DNA of 64,000 nucleotides from Ktedonobacterales bacterium (lineage in GTDB: Bacteria; Chloroflexota; Ktedonobacteria; Ktedonobacterales; Ktedonobacteraceae): NCBI GenBank assembly GCA_027451525.1, contig DAIDJF010000026.1, positions 1 through 64,000 of the forward strand, given 5' to 3'. The translations under genes were made by a program, and so were the position numbers. A model generated the notes under the pieces. The model ran no database searches and was not told the origin of the DNA. It saw only the letters and a list, made by a program, of their open reading frames with translations. Positions 1-8,580 of the stretch are shown here, piece after piece; position 1 is the stretch's first letter, and the number at the start of each line of letters is the position of its first letter.

Positions 1-1
1 A

Positions 2-367
2 AAAGCCGATTTGCAGGGCATTGAGCCGTAGCACGATCAGCCAGAGTGCGGCGAACGTGAACAAGATGCCATAGAAGCTGCCAAGCTGAATTGCAACGCG
101 GGCAGCTTCTGTGTCTGGTGTCGCGCGAAACCGATTGCCGGAGAGCGCGCCGATGACACCAGAGCCAGCCATACCAGCGATAAGCATCGCTGCCCATATC
201 CAGCCCAGCAACTGTGGTTGTAACTGCGTGACGAGAAAACCAAGCATCCAGATGATACCCCACAGCAGGGTATAGTAGAACCAGACATACATGCTGTTCT
301 GGGTTTTGAGCGTTTCAGCTTGAATGTCATGCAATGCAGCGCGAGCTTCCTCTGGTGAGATGTTCAT
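2..367 (-). CDS. Small multi-pass membrane protein, truncated by the window start
   Basis: Own translation from ATG at 367-365 (minus): MNISPEEARAALHDIQAETLKTQNSMYVWFYYTLLWGIIWMLGFLVTQLQPQLLGWIWAAMLIAG... open to the window edge. Absent from the ORF track because it has no stop in the window; track ORF 37..330 is its shadow. Confidence 0.75.
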   Translation of the reverse strand, partial: MNISPEEARAALHDIQAETLKTQNSMYVWFYYTLLWGIIWMLGFLVTQLQPQLLGWIWAAMLIAGMAGSGVIGALSGNRFRATPDTEAARVAIQLGSFYGILFTFAALWLIVLRLNALQIGF

Positions 368-389
368 GTGCCAACTCCTTTATTCAGTA

Positions 390-450
390 GACAAGGTGGT
401 ATTTACAGAGTACTCTATATCATAGAGTACTCTGTAAATACCACCTTGTC
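390..450. promoter_or_regulatory. Perfect 29-bp inverted repeat (3-nt spacer), candidate operator or leader hairpin
   Basis: GACAAGGTGGTATTTACAGAGTACTCTAT / ATC / ATAGAGTACTCTGTAAATACCACCTTGTC, 22 bp upstream of the ATG at 367(-). Confidence 0.7.
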
Positions 451-558
451 AAGAGGTTGCTCTTGCTCTAACTCAAATCAGCATGTTACTTGTGTTCTTG
501 TTCTTTGAGTAGACGGCACAGAAACTTGCCATAAGGGACCCTCGGAATGGCTGGCAGA

Positions 559-1026
559 CTATTGAGAAGCCACCTGCTTCATAAAACGTTTTCTGATCAA
601 TCTTCCGACAGCCGCGCCGATAACAGCAAGGAGTATACCGCAGAATGCATGGTAGACGAGTGCGGCGACAAAGATTATGCCGATGATAAATTCGACAGGA
701 ATTAAAAATCTACCGCTACTTTGTGGATGAACGAAGAAAAAAGCGGTGATAAGCGTGAGCATAACAATCAGCGCGCTGACGCTGCCCGTCACCAATCCTG
801 CTCCGGCTTCTCTGGGTTGCTCATCTCCCTTAGAGGCACGCTGTAAGCCAGCGAAAACTGGAATAAGCAGATAGAGGAGTAAGCCTGGTAAAAAGGTGTT
901 ATTGAGTGCGAGATTGATTCCTGGGCGAGGGTAGCCGAGGAAGAAGAGCAGAATTTGTCCCAGTGCAAGCAACACGCCCAGAGCGATGTAGCGATAGAGT
1001 ATCGGGATACGCGCGATTTGCTGCAT
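559..1026 (-). CDS. Hypothetical multi-pass membrane protein (155 aa)
   Basis: Several hydrophobic segments in the ORF translation. Confidence 0.6.
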   Translation of the reverse strand: MQQIARIPILYRYIALGVLLALGQILLFFLGYPRPGINLALNNTFLPGLLLYLLIPVFAGLQRASKGDEQPREAGAGLVTGSVSALIVMLTLITAFFFVHPQSSGRFLIPVEFIIGIIFVAALVYHAFCGILLAVIGAAVGRLIRKRFMKQVASQ

Positions 1027-1261
1027 ATACTGTTTTTTGCTTTCTGGTATAAGACAACAGAAGGGACTTCATCCTACATAACTACGCTGGGATCCAGTTG
1101 AATTTCTCTTATCAGCGATCCATTCCCTTGTCTGCTCGCTTTGTATGTACTGGCAATGGTTACGTTTTCTCCTGTGAGAGAGTTTTTCGGTGTCTCTTAG
1201 CGACGCTATTGCTCGTGTTTCTCAGTGTGAACTCTCTTATAGTGAAGAAAGACTGTGACTG

Positions 1262-2266
1262 ATGAATATGCATAGCTTCCCAGGACATGGTTCAGCGATA
1301 CGCTGGTGTGCTGGTCTGCTCGCCCTATTCTTATTCTTTGTCTGCTCTGCTACTGCGCTTGCCAGTACCGTACATATCTATGATAATGCGAAGGTGTTGA
1401 ATGCGAGCCAGGTGCAGAGCGAGGCCGCCAATTTGCCTTATCCTATCGATATCTATACCGTTGCTAATTTTACAGGCACCAGAGCGCAGTTTCAGCAAGA
1501 GACGGCCAAGCATACTGCGAGTGATGCCAACCTGCTTGTGATGGCGATTGATACTGATCCTGGTCATCACTACATCTATATTAAAGGTGGCTCCAACGTA
1601 CCGCTTTCCAGTAGTCAGGCAACTGACGCGGCAAACGCTTTTGCCAGCAACTTCAGTAGTGGTGGCTATACGGGCGCAACTATCGCGGCTTTGCGCTCAC
1701 TCAACAATGCATTAAGTGCGGCGGGTAATACTCCCGCGAACAATGGGGCTGCTCCCGTGCCTGCTCCGCGTGGTGGTTTTAACTGGCTGGCATTGCCCAT
1801 CTGCTGTGTAGGGCTTCTCATTCTGCTTGGTTTAGGAGCATTCTTCCTGTTTCGCGGTCGCTCGCGCAGGCGTTTTAACCAGGAGCCGCGTATAGATACA
1901 GGTTATAATCAACCGTATGGTGGCCCATATAATCAGGGACCATACAATCAAGGTTATCCGCCTTACGGTCCTGTTCCTGGTCCTCGACAGGGTATGAATC
2001 CCTGGGCGGCTGGTGGCTTGGGCGCGGCGGCTGGTGGCCTTGCTGGTTATGAACTGGGTAAGGAGGCCGGTGAGCGTGAAAGGCAAGAGCAGGATAATAA
2101 TCAGAATGATTGGGGAGGCTCTGACCCGAACGCAGGGAACTTTGGTGGAGGAGGAGGAGCAGACTTTGGTAGTGACCCGAATGCGGGCAACTTTGGTGGA
2201 GGAGGAGGAGCAGATTTCGGAGGTGGTGGGGGCAACGATAATAGTGGTGGTGGGAGTAATTTCTAA
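1262..2266 (+). CDS. Secreted/membrane TPM-domain-like protein with Gly-rich C-terminus
   Basis: Signal-like N-terminus, TPM-like region (VHIYDNAKVLNASQVQSEAANLPYPIDIYTV...), one TM segment, Gly-rich tail. Confidence 0.65.
   Translation: MNMHSFPGHGSAIRWCAGLLALFLFFVCSATALASTVHIYDNAKVLNASQVQSEAANLPYPIDIYTVANFTGTRAQFQQETAKHTASDANLLVMAIDTDPGHHYIYIKGGSNVPLSSSQATDAANAFASNFSSGGYTGATIAALRSLNNALSAAGNTPANNGAAPVPAPRGGFNWLALPICCVGLLILLGLGAFFLFRGRSRRRFNQEPRIDTGYNQPYGGPYNQGPYNQGYPPYGPVPGPRQGMNPWAAGGLGAAAGGLAGYELGKEAGERERQEQDNNQNDWGGSDPNAGNFGGGGGADFGSDPNAGNFGGGGGADFGGGGGNDNSGGGSNF
2120..2221 (+). repeat. Two 51-bp in-frame tandem repeats encoding SDPNAGNFGGGGGADFG
   Basis: Units 2120-2170 and 2171-2221 read directly. 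Confidence 0.9.
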
Positions 2267-2419
2267 AACTATTATGAAAACACTGCCTGGGAGTGCCACT
2301 GAACAATCCTTACAGAGATTGCTCTGTGGCACTCTCTAGCGCATGTGTACTTCTGTAAAAATGGTGCCAAATTAATACATTTTCTACTCTATCCCTTTCT
2401 ATTCTGCTATACTAGAGAT

Positions 2420-3697
2420 ATGTTAAGCCTGGATTTTATTCGTCAACATACTGATATCGTGCGTGCGAATTTACAGAAGCGTCATGATGCACGTACACTC
2501 GACGAACTGCTCCAATTAGAAGAGCAGCGACGTGCATTAGTCGCACATCGCGATCAAATGCATAGTGTACTTAAGCATGCGCGTGAGTCAATTCGCGCAT
2601 TGCCTGTGGAGAAACGTGCTGCTCAAAACAGACAGGTGAAAGAGCAAGAACAAGGTATTCGCCAGCTTGAGTTGCGGATTGCCGATATTGATACGCGCTT
2701 GCAAATGCAGCTTTTGAGCTTGCCCAATCTCTTGCATGCCAGTGTACCAGAGGGTGAAGATGAAAAAGATGATGTAGAGATACGGCGGTGGGGTGAGCCA
2801 CTGAGTTTTCATTTTGAGCCAAAGCCTCACTGGACACTTGGGGAACAGCTAGATATTCTCGATGCCAAAAGCGCGGCGCGTATCGCGGGGAGCCGTTTTG
2901 TCACACTCAAAGGTGCAGGGGCGCGTCTGGAACGCGCGTTGATCTCTTTCATGCTGGATGTGCATACGCGTGAGCATGATTACACGGAGATCATGCCGCC
3001 GCAACTGGTAAAATCGTCTGTTTTACAGGGTGCGGGTCAGTTGCCAAAGTTTGTACAACAGGTCTATCACTGTTCTGAGGATGATCTCTACCTCAATCCA
3101 ACGGCTGAGGTTCCGCTGGTTGGAATGCATGCTGAGACGATTCTCTCTGCCGGCACATTACCTGTGCGTTATGCCGCCTGGACAAGTGCGTTTCGCCGCG
3201 AAGCTGGTTCTGCTTCACGTCATACGCGTGGTCTCTTGCGTCTGCATCAATTTAATAAAGTGGAATTATTTCAAATTGTAGAGCCGAGCGTGTCGTATCA
3301 GGTATTGGAAACTATGTTGGGACACGCCGAGGCGATTTTGCGCTATCTAGCTCTACCATACCGCATCGTGTTGCTATGTGCGGCGAATGTACCGTTTGCC
3401 GCTAGCAAGACGTATGATCTGGAGGTCTGGATGCCAGCCCAGAATGCGTATGTAGAAATCTCCTCGGTGAGCAACTGTGAAGCATTTCAGGCGCGTAGAG
3501 CCGATATCAAATATCGGGCGACAGCGCAGGCTCATGCGGAATACGTGCATACGCTGAACGCATCAGGTCTGGCGGTAGGGCGCACAATGGCGGCTCTTTT
3601 AGAGACATACCAGCAGGCCGATGGCTCGGTGATTATTCCAAAAGTCTTACGTCCCTATATGGGCGTGTCTCTTCTTATACCAGATCATCAACATTGA
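2420..3697 (+). CDS. serS: Serine--tRNA ligase
   Basis: MLSLDFIRQHTDIVRANLQKR; class II motifs SAFRREAGSASRHTRGLLRLHQFNKVE and GLAVGRTMAALLETYQ. Start trimmed from the track (2345) to the ATG at 2420. Confidence 0.95.
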   Translation: MLSLDFIRQHTDIVRANLQKRHDARTLDELLQLEEQRRALVAHRDQMHSVLKHARESIRALPVEKRAAQNRQVKEQEQGIRQLELRIADIDTRLQMQLLSLPNLLHASVPEGEDEKDDVEIRRWGEPLSFHFEPKPHWTLGEQLDILDAKSAARIAGSRFVTLKGAGARLERALISFMLDVHTREHDYTEIMPPQLVKSSVLQGAGQLPKFVQQVYHCSEDDLYLNPTAEVPLVGMHAETILSAGTLPVRYAAWTSAFRREAGSASRHTRGLLRLHQFNKVELFQIVEPSVSYQVLETMLGHAEAILRYLALPYRIVLLCAANVPFAASKTYDLEVWMPAQNAYVEISSVSNCEAFQARRADIKYRATAQAHAEYVHTLNASGLAVGRTMAALLETYQQADGSVIIPKVLRPYMGVSLLIPDHQH

Positions 3698-3727
3698 TGT
3701 GTTTTTTGGGACTATTATCCTACCCTC

Positions 3728-3756
3728 TTTTCAATGGTATAAGAGTATGTTATACT
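3728..3756 (+). promoter_or_regulatory. Predicted promoter of tRNA-Ser: TTTTCA-17 bp-TATACT
   Basis: -35 3728-3733, -10 3751-3756, 17-bp spacer. Confidence 0.55.
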
Positions 3757-3763
3757 TCCTAGC

Positions 3764-3846
3764 GGAGGGATGGCAGAGTGGTCTATTGCGACTGTCTTGA
3801 AAACAGTTGGGTTAACGCCCCGGGGGTTCGAATCCCTCTCCCTCCG
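3764..3846 (+). tRNA. tRNA-Ser (anticodon UGA)
   Basis: GGAGGGA...TCCCTCC acceptor stem, ACTGT-CTTGAAA-ACAGT anticodon arm (TGA at 3798-3800), long variable arm, GGTTCGAATCC T-arm; no encoded CCA. Confidence 0.95.
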
Positions 3847-4131
3847 TGTGTAAGGTAATGACGCCTTTTCTGAGACTGCCAATGCCGCCGTTACACTTCC
3901 TCATCCTATCTGGGGGGCAGCTCTCTTCCTAAAAACTAAAAGCACAGAGGGCGACAATGACTCTTCTAATGGCTGTGTTTATCAGCTTCTAAGAAGAGTA
4001 TTGAGTCGTTATGGATAGTGTCGTCATTGTTGTAGGCCATTGTCTACGCGCATGTTGCGGGGGGGTTGACATGTGTGACAAGATAATGGTGATTTTTGGA
4101 CGGATGGTGTATTATTGTGTCTTTCATAGGT

Positions 4132-5514
4132 ATGTTAGAGCAATTAGATCTGTCCAGTATCTTGCAGCGCGTCGAGATGCACGCAAAAACTGGTTTGCTC
4201 GTTGTTGACAAAGGGGAACATCGGGTCGAATTATATTTTCGAGATGGTCGGTTAATGGCTCTGGGTCCGATGCACTCACCGCTTTCTTTGGGTGAGCAAC
4301 TCTGTCAGATGGGCTATATTTCAACAAGTGCATTGCAGCAAGTATTGGCATTGATTGGAAATAAACATTTCAGCGAGATAAGTCTCGCGAGTAAATTAAT
4401 CGAGCTAGGGTATGTCAATCAGGATCAGTTGCGCTCATGGGCCACTCGTCGCGCCCAGGAAGCCATTCGGACGATAACCGGTTGGTCTAGTGGAACTGTT
4501 TCGTTTGAAGAGCAGAAAATGCCACCTGCGGACCGTTTGCTTGTAGCGGTTGCCATTTCATCGTTCTTGTCTTCTCAGCCATCGTCAATACCAGTAACCC
4601 CGCAATCTTCTTTGCTATCATCTTCGTCTGCTGCTGTCTCACAACTGATGTATGAGCAGGTGCGGCAAGCTGCTTCTGTTGGGCCAACCATTCCTGAAAC
4701 GCCTACAATGGTCCCCGCCGATGTTTCCAATATTCCGACACTCCTGGAGGCAGCTCAGTTTATCGAGTCATCCTCTTTGCTCTCTGCCTCCGCTTTACTT
4801 GGTTTTGCGGATGAAGGTAGCCCCAGTCCCATGAAAACACGTTCCACGAACGAAATGCAAAGCCTTTCACTCTCTTCTGGCTCTGTACCCGTGCTACCAC
4901 GTTTGCAACAATCGCAGCCAATGCCTGTACTAGCAGCTCCTCAGCAAGTAGATATCTCCTATATGCAACCAGATATGGTCCTTGCCTCCGCCGATATGAC
5001 CCAACTGGTCGAGAGCAACGCGCAGATACAGATAACTCCTGATCAATGGCGTGTATTGACTCGTGTTGATGGACACACCTCATTGAAGCGCGCCAGTCAG
5101 GAGTTATTAATGGCTCCCTCTCAACTGTGCGTGGTCGCTGGCGGATTGGTTGCGTTGGGGATAATTCGTGTGGTGATGCCAGAACACCAGCCGATCAAAG
5201 AATTCTCGCCAGTATCAAAAGAATATGCGATGGCTGGCCTCAATAACGGCTATGTGATGCCAGGAGCCGCAGTTGCTCCTACACCACCCTGGGCCGCAGC
5301 CTTGCCGTCATCGGATGTAATGCCGCAACAAATGTCGCCATCTACCTTTGAAACCCGTTCTCAATGGGGCAATGGAGGGAATGGAGCAACTTTTGTGGCT
5401 GGCTACGGTTGGGCCGTACGTTCAAATTCGCCACAGTCGTTCTCTGCAGAGAGGCCTGTTGCCTCTGTGATGCCTTCGCCCGTGTCATATATGCCTTCCA
5501 GTGGCAGGCGTTAG
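4132..5514 (+). CDS. DUF4388 (PatA N-terminal-like) domain protein
   Basis: MLEQLDLSSILQRVEMHAKTGLLVVDKGEHRVELYFRDGRLMALG... fits the DUF4388 pattern; long low-complexity linker and tail. Start trimmed from 4096. Confidence 0.7.
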   Translation: MLEQLDLSSILQRVEMHAKTGLLVVDKGEHRVELYFRDGRLMALGPMHSPLSLGEQLCQMGYISTSALQQVLALIGNKHFSEISLASKLIELGYVNQDQLRSWATRRAQEAIRTITGWSSGTVSFEEQKMPPADRLLVAVAISSFLSSQPSSIPVTPQSSLLSSSSAAVSQLMYEQVRQAASVGPTIPETPTMVPADVSNIPTLLEAAQFIESSSLLSASALLGFADEGSPSPMKTRSTNEMQSLSLSSGSVPVLPRLQQSQPMPVLAAPQQVDISYMQPDMVLASADMTQLVESNAQIQITPDQWRVLTRVDGHTSLKRASQELLMAPSQLCVVAGGLVALGIIRVVMPEHQPIKEFSPVSKEYAMAGLNNGYVMPGAAVAPTPPWAAALPSSDVMPQQMSPSTFETRSQWGNGGNGATFVAGYGWAVRSNSPQSFSAERPVASVMPSPVSYMPSSGRR

Positions 5515-5676
5515 GTATTTGTGCTCATCGTAAGTAGTGTAGGGACCGATGGTGCTCTTAAAGAAATTGCCGTGAACAGATGCGCATCTGGCCTGCTTTT
5601 TTAAGAGCATTATCGTGTTCGCTTTGTGGGGAACGAGGGCATGACGAATGATGCCCTATGAGATGGAAGTGGTTGG

Positions 5677-6714
5677 ATGGTATATGAGCGATCACCTGTC
5701 ACAATAGGACAGGAAACCGACCGATATGCATTTCCCGAACTGGTGATAGGCGAGAGTGCGGTAATGCACGATATTATGCATATCGTGCGTCAGGTGGCAA
5801 AATATCCCGCGACAGGCGTCCTCCTTCAAGGCGAAAGTGGTACGGGCAAAGATGTAGTTGCTCGCGCAATCCACCATTTGAGCCTACGTTCTCCTTCACG
5901 TTTTATTGCGCTTAACTGTGCCGCTCTCCCTGAAATGCTTTTGGAGACCGAACTATTTGGTGTTGAGGCAGGTGCGTTTACTGATGCGAAGGTCTCGCGT
6001 GATGGATATATTCTTCGTGCTGATGGCGGGACGCTTTTTCTAGACGAGATTGGTGCCATGCCGCGCAATTTGCAGGCCAAATTGTTACGTTTTTTAGAGA
6101 CACGTTCGTTCTGTCGGGTTGGCAGTACCAGGGATATCCACGTACATCTGCGCGTGATTGCGGCGACTAATGTAGACCTGCATACCGCGGTAGAGCAGGG
6201 CACATTTCGCGAAGACTTATTGTATCGTTTAAAAGTGGTCACTATTACCCTCCCGCCGCTTCGTGAACGCCGGGAGGATATTGGCTCTCTGGTCGCGTTT
6301 TTCTTGCGTCTCTATGCAATTGAGATGCCGGATGCACAACCGTTGCGCATTAGTCCCGAAGCAATGGAGGTGCTCTATCGCTATCACTGGCCTGGTAATG
6401 TGCGTGAATTACGTAGCGTCATTCAGCATGGACAAATCCTTTGCGAGGGCGGCGAGATTCGTCCGGCGGATTTGCCGGAGCAGATTCGCAATGTCGCGGC
6501 CTCTTTGCAACAGCAACTCTGGGAGATGCCGCAACGGTTACACCTCCCAGAGGATGGAATTGATCTGCCTGCATTTCTACAGCGCATTGAGAAAAATTTT
6601 ATGATGGAAGCGTTGCAACGGAGCGCAGGGAATCAGGTGCGCGCGGCGGAACTGCTGGGTATGACACGCGACCAATTGCGCTACCGCCTCCAAAAAATGC
6701 ATGCGCAAGAGTGA
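5677..6714 (+). CDS. NtrC-like AAA+ regulator without receiver domain; AAA+ plus Fis-type HTH
   Basis: Walker A GESGTGKD, Walker B LFLDEIG, FREDLLYRL, C-terminal NQVRAAELLGMTRDQLRYRLQKM. Loop reads GAFTDA. Confidence 0.9.
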   Translation: MVYERSPVTIGQETDRYAFPELVIGESAVMHDIMHIVRQVAKYPATGVLLQGESGTGKDVVARAIHHLSLRSPSRFIALNCAALPEMLLETELFGVEAGAFTDAKVSRDGYILRADGGTLFLDEIGAMPRNLQAKLLRFLETRSFCRVGSTRDIHVHLRVIAATNVDLHTAVEQGTFREDLLYRLKVVTITLPPLRERREDIGSLVAFFLRLYAIEMPDAQPLRISPEAMEVLYRYHWPGNVRELRSVIQHGQILCEGGEIRPADLPEQIRNVAASLQQQLWEMPQRLHLPEDGIDLPAFLQRIEKNFMMEALQRSAGNQVRAAELLGMTRDQLRYRLQKMHAQE

Positions 6715-6732
6715 GCTATTGTTGCCCGTTAC

Positions 6733-7965
6733 CTAGATGTTGACCTCCACTTCGGGCCAATCCAGCATCATTGCGTTGGCCCGCTCGCCTGGATGAATTT
6801 TGACGCCGCCTTCTGGCACAATCACGAATGCATTCGCATTAAGCAGCGAAGTCATAATATGCGAGCCTTGTGAGCCTGTTGTGCGTGCGACGAACGCGGA
6901 GCCATTCCAGGTGACGTGGGCGCGCACATAGTGACGGCGCATGACCTGTTCTTGCACGCCATCCTCGACGATGACCTCAACCTGTGGCTTTACGAGGCGC
7001 GTGTGACCAAGCATCTTACGAATAATAGGGCCAGCAAACAATTGGAATGTCACGGCAGTAGAGACGGGGTTGCCCGGTAGACCGAGTAGCGGTACGCCGC
7101 CGATTTGCCCAAATGCAACAGGTTTACCGGGGCGCATGTTAATACGCCAGAAATCAACCTGTCCCTGTTCACGCATAATGTCCTTCACCAGATCGAAATC
7201 GCCAACCGAGACACCTCCCGATGTGATAAGCAGGTCGTGCGAGAGGGCGGTGGCAAAATTTTCGCGCAGACTTTCAACAGTATCGCGTGCAACACCGAGT
7301 CTATGTGGCTCTCCACCTGCCTGACGTGTTGCCGCCTCAATCAGGTAGCTATTGCTGTTGCGAATTTTGCCGGGTTGCAGCACTTCGCCAACATCAATCA
7401 CCTCGTCGCCTGTACCAAGAATTGCTACACGTGGACGCCGAATTACGGGAACCTGCGCATAGCCCAGCGTTGCCAGTAGACCAATGGCCCATGCATTGAT
7501 CTCTGCCCCGCGTGCGAGCACCAGTTGTCCCCGTTGGATGTCTTCACCTGCGGGACGGATGTTATTGCCTGGAGCAACCTTCTCCAACACCTCAACCCAT
7601 TCACTGTTTGCCTCCGCACCCTGAGTTAACTCAACCTGAATAACTGCGTCGGCACCCGCTGGTACGGGCGCACCCGTCATAATGCGCATTGCTGTTCCAG
7701 GTTCGATAGCGCGCTCCACAACATAACCAGCTGGAATGCTGCCAATGATCCGCAAACGCGCTGGTTTGCCATCTTGCGCCTGGCTGTCCTGGCTGCGCAG
7801 TGCAAAACCATCCATTGCTGAATTTGCAAACGGAGGAATGTCATCGCCTGAGAAAATATCTTCCGCCAGCACCAAACCGAAGGACTCCGAGAGTGGTACA
7901 TGCGTGGGGGCCAGTGGCGTGATTTGCGCGAGAATACGAGCTAATGCTTCTTCTACGCTTATCAT
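6733..7965 (-). CDS. moeA: Molybdopterin molybdenumtransferase MoeA
   Basis: MoeA motifs: NSAMDGFALR, RIMTGAPVPAGADAVIQVE, TSGGVSVGDFD, LPGNPVS. Confidence 0.92.
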   Translation of the reverse strand: MISVEEALARILAQITPLAPTHVPLSESFGLVLAEDIFSGDDIPPFANSAMDGFALRSQDSQAQDGKPARLRIIGSIPAGYVVERAIEPGTAMRIMTGAPVPAGADAVIQVELTQGAEANSEWVEVLEKVAPGNNIRPAGEDIQRGQLVLARGAEINAWAIGLLATLGYAQVPVIRRPRVAILGTGDEVIDVGEVLQPGKIRNSNSYLIEAATRQAGGEPHRLGVARDTVESLRENFATALSHDLLITSGGVSVGDFDLVKDIMREQGQVDFWRINMRPGKPVAFGQIGGVPLLGLPGNPVSTAVTFQLFAGPIIRKMLGHTRLVKPQVEVIVEDGVQEQVMRRHYVRAHVTWNGSAFVARTTGSQGSHIMTSLLNANAFVIVPEGGVKIHPGERANAMMLDWPEVEVNI

Positions 7966-8043
7966 GGTAAAAACTCCTCTTCGAGATAGGCAAAGCTATG
8001 TTGAATGGCCCCTTTTCGAGATAATAGGGGCAGCACAATGCAA

Positions 8044-8084
8044 AGGAGCCTGGCATACCAAATAGAAATGGCTGCCAGGCTCCT
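8044..8084 (-). terminator. Hairpin downstream of tRNA-Glu
   Basis: Perfect 12-bp stem AGGAGCCTGGCA/TGCCAGGCTCCT (8044-8055, 8073-8084); short T tract on the minus strand. Confidence 0.6.
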
Positions 8085-8094
8085 CTAAAAATAG

Positions 8095-8168
8095 TACCTC
8101 GTACGGGATTCGAACCCGTGGCCTCCGCCTTGAAAGGGCGGCGTCCTAGGCCGCTAGACGAACGAGGC
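8095..8168 (-). tRNA. tRNA-Glu (anticodon UUC)
   Basis: Minus strand GCCTCGTTCGTCTAGCGGCCTAGGACGCCGCCCTTTCAAGGCGGAGGCCACGGGTTCGAATCCCGTACGAGGTA; anticodon loop CTTTCAA; no encoded CCA. Confidence 0.93.
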
Positions 8169-8198
8169 GCGTGTCACACATAATGTGCCAACGTCTGC

Positions 8199-8227
8199 AT
8201 TGTACCCTACCGGTGCCACTTTGTCAA
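8199..8227 (-). promoter_or_regulatory. Predicted promoter of tRNA-Glu: TTGACA-17 bp-TACAAT
   Basis: Minus strand -35 at 8222-8227, -10 at 8199-8204. Confidence 0.7.
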
Positions 8228-8580
8228 GCGATTTTTGCTGATTTGCTATGTCTTCCAACTTTCTCTCTCCGCACGTTCATTCCACGTACGACATAGGAAG
8301 AGCTTACTTGAATAATAGGTGTGTAGGATGAAACACAACGATATAAAATACAAACAAAATATTAAAAAGCATGAAAAAAGAACAAAATATCGAAAAAATA
8401 TGATTTAATCTTCAATAGCAAAAAAGTCAGATTTGTGGTTTATGTACCTTCCAATCTTGTGTATTATATGCTATCATAACAACAGGTCACTAGTAACATA
8501 ATGATCTAGACTTAAAGGGATGTACAGGAACAGGTGATTCCTGCGGGGAAGTTATTATTGCATTAGGGAGGGAACACGTA

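Noticed and set aside
1832-2339. Three long overlapping ORFs (1832..2332 -, 1875..2306 -, 2013..2339 +) over the Gly-rich tail
   Set aside because: Low-complexity GGN-type sequence keeps all frames open; translations are repetitive and lack any domain. Shadow ORFs.
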